Below are positions 48,998 through 59,525 of a stretch of DNA of 64,000 nucleotides, in pieces. A model generated the notes under the pieces. It did no database searches. It saw only the letters and a program-made list of their open reading frames with translations, and was not told where the DNA came from. How positions within the stretch are numbered: position 1 is the stretch's first letter; every line of letters begins with the position of its first letter. The position numbers and the translations under genes were made by a program. This stretch comes from Pegea sp. RAD2-039 (lineage: Eukaryota; Chordata; Thaliacea; Salpida; Salpidae): NCBI GenBank assembly GCA_034620365.1, contig JAQGEQ010000354.1, positions 806,001 to 870,000 on the forward strand. The letters run 5' to 3'.

Positions 48998-50420
48998 TTC
49001 CTGCAGCTCCTTTAAGATTTGTTCTGAATTTAAGCTTTCAGATAATTCTAGCTCGCTCAAAAAAGTTGAATGACTAAAAGAGTCAGAAACCTCTGTTTTA
49101 AGGCTAGAGAATATCTTATTCCAATTGATTTTCTTCCTTCTTTAAAAGTTGTGATCAAGAGAACGAAAGTAAAAATTTTAAGCTCTCTGGTGACTAACCG
49201 TGTTTGTTTTAAAAGCTTTTTATTGTGAAATTTATACATTTGAACTTCTGTTTATTCATTTTAAGCTATAAGTAGTTATCTAAAATAAGCAATAAATTTA
49301 ATAGTATAGTGTTTACAATCACACATACCGAATTTAATTGATTTTAAATACTTAAACATAAGTTTCAAAATATAACTAGCTAAATCACTACTTCAGCCTG
49401 AATGTTCATTACTAACAACAACAAATGCTTTAATAACAGCTTTTAATTCTTTTATAACATTTGATAGAAGATTTTGGTTAACTTAGTTTTCAGATATATC
49501 TAAAATTTAACTATCTCAAAATTACAGGTTTCATTATCAAATTTGAAATTTTGAAGAATAAATTAATTACATTTTAATAAATGTAAATCATCTTATTATA
49601 GTTTCAGGAAATGATAATTCTGCTTTTTTTTTATTTCCATCATAAATTGATTCTTTTATTTTAAACACATTATTTGGTTGTTGATGATGTTCAAACAAAC
49701 TCTTCAAAGAGATCCAGTTTCTATATTTGTCTTGCAAGACATAATCTCGTTTGAAAATTATCTCTGTATCAAAACACTTCACTTCAGCATCTATAAGTCG
49801 TCAAAATCAATATTGAAGCAATTTCTATAAAATCAGGAAATTATTTTTATGAGTATTTGATTACTTTGCTATACTTTTGTAACCTTTTTATTTGTGATAT
49901 ACAAAGGTAGCTTTAAACTATCTTTAAAATTCAAAACTTAGTTCTTATAGTAAACAAATCTGAGAGCTTCTTGTGTAGATCATCAAAAAAATTTTCGATT
50001 TCTGTCATGATCGTTTTGTAATAAAACTTTCTATTGTCCAAATCTGAATGTTTTTTTTGGGGGGGAGGTTTCAATTAAAACTTCTTTTAGATTTCTATCT
50101 TATAATAAAAGCAAATTTTGATCAAAAAATTGAACAGGTTTTCTTTTAGCATTTGATATCCAATTTATTATTACTTTTTGAAAGTCCTGTGGAAGATTTT
50201 CAAATGTCAACCGGTTTACCAAAGCTAACTTAGTAATATATTTGCAAAAAAAAGTCAAAAAGGGCAATCAAGACATAGAAATGATTGTTTGTAATAAAAA
50301 GTAATTTGAAACAACGATATGTGGAAATGAAACACCACTAGCTCTGCTTTCCATATTTCCAGTATGATCAAAGCCATATAACCTCAAACTTTGACTATCT
50401 TAGATACCTTTATGGCTGCC
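48998..50420 (-). other. Unrecognised coding-like exons or decaying gene
   Basis: The minus strand shows several coding-like pieces: L-R-L-Y-G-F-D-H-T-G-N-M-E-S-R-A (about 50395-50280), N-R-L-T-F-E-N-L-P-Q-D-F-Q-K-V-I-I-N-W-I (about 50215-50150), a piece with I-M-T-E-I-E-N-F-F-D-D-L-H (about 50050-49960), V-K-C-F-D-T-E-I-I-F-K-R-D-Y (49788-49600) and a tail S-L-N-S-E-Q-I-L-K-E-L-Q-E with a stop near 48999. Frame changes at a G7-G8/A8 homopolymer (50052-50064) and in-frame stops mean the exon structure cannot be closed. No family recognised. It may be a real gene with small introns, or a pseudogene. Confidence 0.4.
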
Positions 50421-50859
50421 TATTAACTTGAGACATCTAAGATCTAAGACCAACAATTTTATCACCAAATTTCTTGAACCTTTAGTCGACTCCATAAAAG
50501 GTTTTGAAATAGCAAACGTCTGATGACCGAGACAAAGATAATTCTGTCCAAAGTTATCGTGTTGACCACACTTTTGTACATTTTTAAGGTTTAAATGATA
50601 AAAAAAACTTTATTTATTTAATATTTCAAAATTATTGTTTACAAATCTCAATTTTTTTATTTATTTGTTATTAAATTTGACTTTTTATAATTTATTTATA
50701 AATAAATCTTGAAAATCAAATAATTTTCTTGAAATCTTTGACTTTTTTTAATGTTTCAATACTAGTAGCAATACTTTATAAGGCGTGTTACTTAACAGAA
50801 AAGTATTTTACCGCTGATGTAAATATTTTAAATGTCATTCTCATATAAACCTTAATTAT

Positions 50860-50975
50860 TCGGTAACAAGTTGTATAGTAGGTATCGTTAGTTTACTTAT
50901 CGTTGTTGTTAGTCGTCTTAATAATTTGAATAAGTCTCTTCATTTTGAGCAGCCTACATTTCTATAGTCCGTCGG
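50860..50975 (+). other. TM-coding segment, copy 1
   Basis: Frame reads N-Y-S-V-T-S-C-I-V-G-I-V-S-L-L-I-V-V-V, then S-R-L-N-N-L-N-K-S-L. It is clearly related at DNA level to 51733-51815. It follows a stop and has no start, so it could only be an exon or a relic. Confidence 0.45.
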
Positions 50976-51159
50976 AGACATAAAAATTACTTTAAACAAA
51001 TTGTAGTACATAGAGCAGAAGAGCTTTGCTTTCTAGGTTATTGTTTGGGAAGAGATCAAAAAAAGCCTGATTATCTTCAGCTGCTTACAAATCCAATTTG
51101 AAATAAGGTCTATTAATTATCAATGAGAAGAGAAAGAGGCGGTGAGCTCGATATGAAAT

Positions 51160-51300
51160 GGGAACCACGATAGAAATAGATTTGATAAAGCAAGAAGAGA
51201 GCTTCATACTATCACTCGGTAAGAAGAAGTGATACAAGTTTATGTCCTTGTTCTAGCCAATAAACAAGATGATGATAGTGTAAAGGAGGATAACCGGATG
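51160..51300 (+). pseudogene. ARF-family small GTPase relic
   Basis: From 51169 the frame reads D-R-N-R-F-D-K-A-R-R-E-L-H-T-I-T-R, then TAA, then E-E-V-I-Q-V-Y-V-L-V-L-A-N-K-Q-D. DRxRFxxAxxEL followed about 15 residues later by VLVLANKQD (the G4 motif) is the arrangement in ARF/ARL proteins. The G1 and G3 motifs are not found nearby, and the in-frame TAA at 51220 is not removable by a plausible intron. Confidence 0.55.
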
Positions 51301-51320
51301 GCAGAAAATCCAACGTTTCT

Positions 51321-51831
51321 TTGAAGGATCTATCCAGATACCCAAATGATGATGAACAGGACTTTACCGTTCATTCAAGACAGGGTAATACAGAGGACAG
51401 TCCTCGACGGGTTTCACTAATTAATAAAAAGGAGAATCCCGATGACATCATGACTAGAAAGGAAGATAAAAAGAGGAACAAATCTAGTGTGCAGGTTTCC
51501 AATGTGGAAATGACGACGAGGTTCGAGTACCAGGAGTGGTAACATCATCTCGAAAAGCGAGAGAAACAAAACTGAAAATTCGTGCTGCTACTTGCAAGCC
51601 TGAAGTAAACTGTCAACAGTGATAAGAAATATAAAGTGGCAGATGCAGCTAGTGGCAAGATTAGTGATGGTTTCGAAACACTTCGCAGGAAGACGAGACA
51701 TCTACTTCTTCTTAGCCAACTTAGCTGTTGTCATTCGGTAATAGTCTACCTGCTTGTAGGTATCCTTAGTATGTTTATCATTCTTGTTAGTCTTAATAAT
51801 TTGATTAGAAGATTATTTCCAATAATTTGAA
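51321..51831 (+). other. Two unrecognised open frames, the second with a C-terminal TM helix
   Basis: 51321-51542 encodes a charged 73-residue peptide. 51636-51831 encodes 64 residues ending in V-I-V-Y-L-L-V-G-I-L-S-M-F-I-I-L-V-S-L-N and a short basic tail, like a tail-anchored membrane protein. No family recognised. The TM part is duplicated at 50860. They may be parts of one gene disrupted like the ARF relic just upstream. Confidence 0.35.
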
Positions 51832-51834
51832 ACT

Positions 51835-52750
51835 TGAATTTGTGGGTTTATTCTACTGCCATTATCAATTAACTATTTTTTTAAATATATAATACAATAT
51901 TTATCCAGTCGACTCAACTTAGTGAAAGCCCTTCGATAAAAGAAGTAAACTTCTCAAGACTGATGTCTCATCATCTAACTTGATGTCTCAATAGTTACAT
52001 ATTAATTTAAAGACTAAAAAACTCATTTTTATTTTGAAAACATGTTCTTGTTTTTAAAAAGAGTTTGTGGATATAAGAAGTTGAGTTAAATTTGAGTGAT
52101 TCAAGTTTCATGATCTTAATATCCATCTAAGAGATTGTAAAATTAAGTCGTCAAAAAATTGTCTGATCTTACAAGTTACTCTTTCGACTTATAAATAGAT
52201 TAGAAAAAAGTTGATGATAAACTAAATTGAAGATTTCAAGTTTTAATTTGTGAGAATATTCTAAGAAAAATACATTTCCATGACTGACTTTAATGAGATG
52301 AATCTATCTTTTCAAACTTCTTTTATTATAAATAACTTCAAGTAGAGAAAACTTTTGAAGACTACATTTTATTGAAAAAGAAAAACAGAAGTAATTAAAT
52401 ATTTTGTAAATTAGTTGAAAAATAATAAAATCACAAATTTTTAGAAGTCATAATATATCAAATCAAAAAGTACCACCTAAAAAAACGCCACCGGAGACAA
52501 GTTGTTATAAGTTTGATCGATTATTATTCGAAACAAAAATATAAAAAATATTAAATGCAACAACGGATTCAAGATATTTAAGTTAGAAGATGTCAGTATG
52601 CTGAGGAAATACACAATTGATATTCAAGAATCAGTGGAAATTTATTTGATTTTTAAGGATATAAAGAAAAGGCAAGGGAACGCAAATCACAATGAGTGAA
52701 ATGTCAATAAAGTTAATTAAAATCAATTTGTAATCGAAATCTCACAATGT
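51835..52750. other. Intergenic gap upstream of the Salvador stop
   Basis: About 0.9 kb, AT-rich. Nothing recognised. Confidence 0.55.
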
Positions 52751-52751
52751 C

Positions 52752-55075
52752 TTAGAGATTATCAATGATGTCATCAAGAGGTTTAATGATTTTCCGCTGA
52801 GCAGGAATAGGAACAAAATCATAAGAAGAAGCAGATGACGTCTTCTTACCCGCAGCTGCCACTTTAGCAATTTCTGCTCTAGTTTTTGTGGCAGCAGAAT
52901 TTAGAGTAGATCTCAACAACTGAGTTTTTACTTTATTATTGGAAGTAAAAGCTTTAAAAGCTTGAAGCATTTCATCAATATGTATGAGAGGTACCTCGGA
53001 CCCTTTGCTTTCACAAAAAGCAATTGCTTGGGCGTGTAGTTGTCGGATTATCTCATATGACATTACTATCTGTTCGATATCCTTCTTTAGTAAAGTACTG
53101 AACATTTCATTGAAACATTCAAGTTCTTGAACTTGAAATAGATCCCAGTTCAACTTGTTATCCAATCTAAAAAAAAATCAAATTCAATTCAAGGAACAAA
53201 AAGAAAGATGAAGTTACTCATGAGGAGCTTGAGAATAGATCTGTAGCCAATCAGGAATCTCACTCATACTAAGATAGGGATTTGCAGGAACCAACTGTTT
53301 CGATCTCCAAGTATTAAACTTTTCACTAATCTCAGCCGGAAGAGGAGGTAAGTTCTTCAATTGATTATTCTCATTTTTTCTACCAAATAAATAATTTCGA
53401 AATATTTGAGTTGACTTCCTGTGATATTTACTTAGGCATGAGAGGGTGATCATATTGAGTTGTATTCTCGAAGTGATTAACGTAATAAGTCCCGAATTTT
53501 GAAGATGTGACTCTTTCCCAACAAGGAGGTAGATTGTCATCATTTAAAGGATGAGTTAGATGAGTAGTATTGGTGTTGTGATCAATATAGACATTGATGC
53601 CTTTGATTGTCCAATCTACAGACCATCCTGGAGGAAGATCAGTGATTTGCTCATCTCTTAAACTGCTCTTAGCTGTAAAAGATGTCAGATGAAGATGAGA
53701 AGTGAAAGAAGAGATCTAACCGAGAACAATTTCTTCGATGTTTTCTTGACTCTGCGCTCTTTCAATGTTACCTCCCAGTGATGTTGTGTCTCCTCCACCC
53801 TGATCAAAGACACATTTGTTTTTTAAGATGAAGAAGCAGTTTTTTAATAAAATTTTGTAGATAAAATTTGAAAGAAATTATTTAGTGATGTTTGTTCACT
53901 TGGTTTGTTTGTTGTTTAAACATTTGTTTAAAAAATACTAAAAAATTCAAAAATTGTTGCAAATAATCTACCTGTGAAAAGCTCCCAGAATCTCTCTTCT
54001 CGCTTTGAATGATTGTAGAGCTTCTTCTGATTTGATGGGAACCAGAATTTCTGTTTTCAGATGGTCCTTCAGTTGAGTAGTCACGTGTTTTGCTGTTCTT
54101 GTTAATCCAAGAATTTCTGTTTTCTAATTGAAACACGCCAGAGTGGCGTTTGTCACTTTGTTGTTTCGAACCAGCTTCGTTCAATGACTCTTTTGAAGAT
54201 CGGATGTAGCTACTCCGAGACTTTTTATCAGGATTTATGTTTAAGATGTTTTTGTCAAAATTAGAATTGACAAATGGATGAGTTTCTGGTGAATATAAAT
54301 CACGATTAATGATTTGTTTTTTAGTCCTCATCTTCACTACAGGCTCTTGTTGCATAACACTTCCTTGATAATTAGAATCCAGAAGCTGAGTTTGAAGAGC
54401 AGAGGTCAGTATTGGGTTATTACCCTGTAACATCAACTTAGGTGGAAGCGTAGGTATAGCTTGACCATCAGAACCAAGATATTTTGAGATGTAACCTTTC
54501 GAAACTGCATTCTTAGTTGTCATCTTAGCTGCATTTAATTGAGGTGGCATATTACCAGTTTTGATATTTGTAATATTATTAGAGTTGTAATTGATATCTT
54601 GTGTTACTAGCACTGGCATTCTAAGCTTTTGATGTTCATTAAAGCCTTTATTTGATACAATTTTAGGAGGATGACTAAACAGTTTGGTTTGGTCAGATAC
54701 ATCAGGATTTAGATTAGTCAAATCATAATTGCTTGTACTGATATATTTTGAAAGATAAGGAGCCGGTTTTGAAGGATTTGCTGCAATATTTGTTGTAGAC
54801 GCATACATTCTTGATTGAGAGTTATTTTCTCCGGAATTTATGTTGTGAACAGACTGTGATCTTCTTTGTAAAGATGGTGCTTGTCGATAATTCTGACCAC
54901 AGTGATCTGAAAATAAAAGAGATTTCTTTAAAAATGATTTTTCTGATGAAATCTGATGATTTTTAAACAATGTTAGTTATATACCTTCAACTGTTACAAT
55001 TGGTTCTCTTTTTATATATTTTCCAGGTAATGAGGTCAATGCTTTAGATTTCTTATTTCGTTTAAATAAAGGCAT
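52752..55075 (-). CDS. SAV1: Salvador homologue (Hippo pathway scaffold; WW-WW-SARAH)
   Basis: Six exons: 55075-54985, 54906-53972, 53799-53721, 53672-53433, about 53380-53217 and about 53166-52752. It starts [11 protein letters not shown] with the G-K-Y-I-K-R-E-P block seen in vertebrate SAV1. A long disordered region of about 300 residues follows. Two WW domains: [20 protein letters not shown] and [20 protein letters not shown]. Then [20 protein letters not shown], nearly identical to the SAV1 signature, and the SARAH helix [12 protein letters not shown] ... [14 protein letters not shown] pairs with the Hippo/MST kinase and the WW domains bind partners such as Warts/LATS. The tail after SARAH (about 80 residues) is longer than in human. 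WW1 has lost its second Trp. Confidence 0.94.
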
Positions 55076-55079
55076 TCTG

Positions 55080-57985
55080 CTGCTGATTCATAAAATCTGC
55101 TCCCAGATAACATTGACAGTTAACAAACAGTTCAACTTAGAAACTATATTAGAAGAAAGTTTTAATTAAAAAATAGTTTCTAATATTTTTGAACTTTACA
55201 AAAATGAGCTTGTACTATAATCATAGTATGAATTATTATATATATTACAGTATAGTCAAATTACAGTTTAAAAGATTAATCTTAAAAACTAACTGAAAAG
55301 TTGTAAATATAAATTAACTGGTTTTAAAACAATTATGAAAATTCTATTAACTAAAACCATGCTTTTCATAAAGGAACTATTTCTCAAGTTGTTTTTTTGA
55401 TAGGTTTATTAAATAAACAAAAATATAAACATAAGAATAAAAAAGTAAATAAACAATTCATTTTATTTAAGTTATTAAATAATATTATAAATTATAATCT
55501 ATTAAATAATAGAAAACTGTAGATATACATTATAACAAAATTTAGTAAAAAATCATTAAAATTGAAAACTAAATACAACAATGTAAATTACAATGTGAAA
55601 AGAAAAAATGACGTTTGAGTAAATAAATTCAGATAATTATCTTATTCTTTTTAAAGCCATATAATATGACAATAATAAAAAAATACATAAAATCAGATAT
55701 TAGAGATTATAGAAATAAGTGTTTATATGATTAATATAAGTTTATTTACATTTATGGTATAAAATAAATAAAAAACTGGTTAACGCTACCAAACTTAAAA
55801 ATTATTTAGCAAGATTGAGCAGCTTTTCATAAACTTTTCAATTTTTTCAAAATCAAGTTGAAAATCAAGTTGTAAGCTGCTAAGAGAATGAAAAGTAGAA
55901 AATGTAAAATTACTAACGCCGTTATAACATCAAATCAATATTATCAAGTTTTGCGGTTTTCACTTGAAGAACATTCTTTAAATTCCTTTTAAACTATAAG
56001 CGCTGAAAAAATAGCAATAACTTTCAGAAGTTAATTCAATTACAATTCAATTTTTGCATAAATAAAGAAGTAATAGAGAAATAATTTTCCGAAATTCTAA
56101 TACATTTTAACAAGATTATCTTTCGATTACAAAAAATCATTTTTTCATGTATTTTGTCGAAAATGGTGTTTTATAATGAACACTAAATAAGTAAGTTGTG
56201 AAATAACTAGAAGTATTTTATTTTTGTTGTGATAACTAATTAATACAAAATCGTGAATTTATTTTTGCCTTCCTCAGCCAAGAACGTTTATGCTTATATA
56301 TATATGCCAGAGCAGAAATTATGGAGATCCAGTTGTTGCCTATGTAGAAAGATTCCACTTTTCACGCCAACAAGGCGTGGAATAAACGGACTGATGCAGC
56401 TACAACTGACTGGCGTCACAGAAGCTGCCAAAAGGACACTGAGTACATTGAAGAATTGCTTACGAGGTTCTTACGAAATTCAGCCCTAAAGGTGGAGTTT
56501 TGCGTCTCCTAGAAGTGTTGAAATTAACCTTACTTACAAGGTCCTTCTACACTGGCTTTTTATAGACTTTTCTTTGTTGCAAATATATGTCCGCCTGGGC
56601 TCAACCCCGGCCCTTCCATGTACTAAGAGAGCGTGGTAACTGTTACACTACGGAGATGGACTAGACGAATTAAATCGTGAAATAATACAGACATTTTATC
56701 AATCATCTAACTTTGATTTTATACATAAAGTCATTATCTGGTAAAACATCACACAGATATAAAAAGTAATATAAAAATTAATTTACATTTTACTAAGTTG
56801 TAATTTCACTTTAGTTTCCACTAAATTCTAATTTTTTTTTATTCAATTAAATCAAGAACCAAGGAATTTCTAAACTGAAAAGCTTGTGCAACTCTTACAA
56901 CTTTACAGTTAAAAGTATTTATATTACATTAAATTTAATTTTTGTAAATTATAAAATTATAAGTTTCTGTTTCATTTAAGTTTAATTTTTTTATTTTTGT
57001 ACTTTGAACACAATTTATCAAAATTAATATTAATTAAAATTATATTAATAAATAAACTCAGACATGCTTCAGTCTTCAAACTTGGCTTGATTTTGCTTTT
57101 CATCTTAAGTATCTCTAGTCTTACTTGTAAATTTTCTTGAATTACTTAATTGTTACTTTCATCATGCAGCTTTTTCTTGTTTACTATTTGTGTATTTTCA
57201 TGTTAGCTAGTTAATATTCAACACATTTCATTTTTTTGTATTTATACTTAGAGTAAAAAATCTAATTTGCATCACTCTAATAATACATTGACAAAACATA
57301 AACCTATTTTTTTGTTAGCAAGGAGTGTAGATTGCTTTTAAATTATTTACGTTACGTTGAATTTATTCCTTTTTCAAACACTTTTAAATACAAAATCTAA
57401 TAGTTTAGTAAGTATTTATTCAGTATTTATTTAGTTAGTATTTATTCGTATAATAGGATTAAAAAAATTGTATCAGTTTTACCATGCATTGTTGTCATAT
57501 TCTAGGCCTATATTGTAAAACACCAATCTTGTAGGCTAAAGCTATATGACAAAACATTAAAGGAAATTCGTCATATTAGAGATAAATAAAGTGAGTAATC
57601 ACAAGTTAGGAGATATATAACATTAGTTAATTAAATTATGACAGTTTTCAATGTTTGATTTGTCAATTTTAAGTTTTATATAAAAGTGTTTTTTGATAAA
57701 GTTCTTTAAAAGTATTTTTATATTTTTCTGCAGCTAAGTTCAGTTAAATTAATAAAAATATTGTTTTTGCTATTTATAGATTAAATTATTTATCTTTTAT
57801 TAAATTTTTTTGTTCTTACTCTAAATGCTATAATTAAGAAGTTGGAATCAAATACAGAAAAAACCCCCTAAAAAGAAATTGTAAAAAATAAACATTTGAA
57901 ATTGAAAAATAAATATTTTGAATTTTATGATTAAAATAAGTTTTCAATTAATATTTTAAGACTAATTTAAATTCCCAACTTCTTT
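55080..57985. other. Long AT-rich intergenic region
   Basis: About 2.9 kb between divergent genes (SAV1 - and the intronless gene +). Apart from the SINE at 56262-56665 no coding or RNA feature is supported. Confidence 0.6.
56262..56665 (-). mobile_element. tRNA-Val-derived SINE, copy 3
   Basis: Minus-strand head at about 56665-56590: CTCCGTAGTGTAACAGTTAC, then a B box GGTTGAGCCC. The body has AACCTCGTAAGCAATTCTTC, TGTACTCAGTGTCC, GTGACGCCAGTTG and TTGGCGTGAAAAGTGGAATC, collinear with the other two copies. The 78-residue frame on the + strand is incidental. Confidence 0.83.
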
Positions 57986-57987
57986 AA

Positions 57988-58776
57988 ATGAAAACAAACG
58001 ATGACGTCACGTGTGATGATGACGTCAGCAACTTTATGAAGCAATATGTCATCGATCTTTTTGATGGTTCGAAACGCATTGAAGCGGAACGAAAGATTAA
58101 ATTTGGTGAGCAGATTCGGAGGGGTGATGGAAGACGGAAGTTTGCTCTGGAAGTAGATCACTTCCGGTTCAACAATCAGCAAGTTAACGAGCTCACTTAC
58201 CGGAAGTTGACTTTCTCATTTGCTCTTGTATTATTTGAGTGTCATCAAAATGATGACTTCATTCCAAGTAAGACTCTTATGCAAATGAGCTTCACCTTCT
58301 TCACTCCTCATCAACCAACCTACATCCCTGCCGCCCCCTTGACCTTTGAACTCGATTTCGACAGCTTTCGGGAGTATTTTCGCGATGACTTTCGACCTAT
58401 CAATTCACCTGGACGTTTTAAATGGTTTCGGAAGAAATCCAAATCTGCTGAGCCTCGGCCTTTAAAGCAAAAGACCAGAATGTACCTGTATGAGTCGTTA
58501 CGCAACCAATCAATTTGGCGGTCAGCAAGGTTTTGGTCCGCTGCTTTCTATCACGCAATCAGTAGTGAGTTGGATGCAGATCACAGCGAGGATCAACTAA
58601 GAAATCTCACTTTTAGCCACTTGGTGGTGTTTTTGAACAATATGAAGTACTTTGGAATCGGGAAGGTAACCCGGATGCGCTTCTTGCACAAACATGTCGC
58701 GATCGCGTCACTTGATCGCGATTGTTACGTCATCCTTCGCAACGAAATGTTGAAGCCAGTTGATGAGAATTTTTGA
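57988..58776 (+). CDS. Intronless KIAA0513/SBF2-domain-like protein
   Basis: Single open frame, 262 residues, no intron. It starts M-K-T-N-D-D-V-T-C-D-D-D-V-S-N-F, where two TGACGTCA palindromes encode the D-D-V repeats. Body: F-M-K-Q-Y-V-I-D-L-F-D-G, I-K-F-G-E-Q-I-R-R-G-D-G-R-R-K-F, F-A-L-V-L-F-E-C-H-Q-N-D-D-F-I-P, L-M-Q-M-S-F-T-F-F, Y-L-Y-E-S-L-R-N-Q-S-I-W, R-F-W-S-A-A-F-Y-H-A-I-S-S-E. This pattern resembles, from memory, the SBF2-type domain of vertebrate KIAA0513 and MTMR13. Function in that family is poorly known, with a signalling or cytoskeletal role suggested. GC content is higher than in the left of the window. Identity is an inference; the open frame itself is convincing. Confidence 0.6.
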   Translation: MKTNDDVTCDDDVSNFMKQYVIDLFDGSKRIEAERKIKFGEQIRRGDGRRKFALEVDHFRFNNQQVNELTYRKLTFSFALVLFECHQNDDFIPSKTLMQMSFTFFTPHQPTYIPAAPLTFELDFDSFREYFRDDFRPINSPGRFKWFRKKSKSAEPRPLKQKTRMYLYESLRNQSIWRSARFWSAAFYHAISSELDADHSEDQLRNLTFSHLVVFLNNMKYFGIGKVTRMRFLHKHVAIASLDRDCYVILRNEMLKPVDENF

Positions 58777-58834
58777 GTTATTTTGCAAAAGTTGTTTTGA
58801 ATGATGTCAATTGCTGCTGATGACGTCATTTGCT

Positions 58835-59060
58835 ACTTCTATTGTACTTTCAGGGTTCAAATCCCAATTCGCGTCAAAGATACCGCGCTATAATACGCCA
58901 CCTAACGAGCACAGAAAGTATCTTCTCCAACTAGAGTCCTATTACCTTGTGGTTGCTCCGGGAAAAGCAAATTGAAGTGAACCTAGACAGAAGATTTACA
59001 ATCTGTTGATCTTCAATGTCACTGTCCATCTTGGACCTAAAGATCTCGGTAAAGATCAAG
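58835..59060 (+). mobile_element. tRNA-Ser-derived SINE, copy 2 (head truncated)
   Basis: From about 58835 it reads CTATTGTACTTTCAGGGTTC then AAATCCCAATTCGCGTCAAA, equivalent to the 3' half of the tRNA-Ser head (B box GGTTCAAATCC) of the ACTR8 copy, followed by the same body to about 59030 (CACTGTCC motif). The A box half is missing. It lies in the 3' flank of the intronless gene. Confidence 0.82.
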
Positions 59061-59204
59061 TCTCATTTGCAGTAAATATTTTCTTTCCACCTACTTCTTT
59101 ACGAGATTTAGCTCATCAAATGAGATTGAATAACTTCCTTGCTCACTTCTTCTAATTCTTCACTTTTTTAATTATTCATTTTTTGATTGTTTTCTGCAGT
59201 TTCG

Positions 59205-59210
59205 TGAAAT
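59205..59210 (+). terminator. Candidate poly(A) signal for the intronless gene
   Basis: GAAATAAATG, with AATAAA about 430 bases after the stop codon and beyond the SINE. Other signals cannot be excluded. Confidence 0.3.
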
Positions 59211-59380
59211 AAATGAGATCAAGTCCCTAGATGTCACTATTTGTGTTTTTTTAATTTAAAATGAAGTTAAGTTAGTCGAGAAGTGAAGACACAACCAAAA
59301 GTGGACTCCGTTATGCAAAGTTAGCACCTTGAAATGTGGAAAATACTCGACCACAAAAAACTCTCAAAAAATAAATCAGT

Positions 59381-59386
59381 TTTATT
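59381..59386 (-). terminator. Poly(A) signal of VPS13
   Basis: TTTATT on the + strand, i.e. AATAAA on the minus strand, about 140 bases after the VPS13 stop codon. Confidence 0.5.
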
Positions 59387-59525
59387 GAACGGAAACAAAC
59401 CCGAGAAAGAGTCAGCTGGTGGGCCATAAATAATAAAAGTCAGAAAGGAACTCAATAAAATAAAAGCAGAGAGTATGACGTCATAACATCTGTTAGGTCA
59501 CAGTGTGAAGCATGTGATGACGTCA

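Noticed and set aside
56253-56489. 78-residue plus-strand open frame
   Set aside because: Also within a SINE; the frame is not shared with the other two copies.
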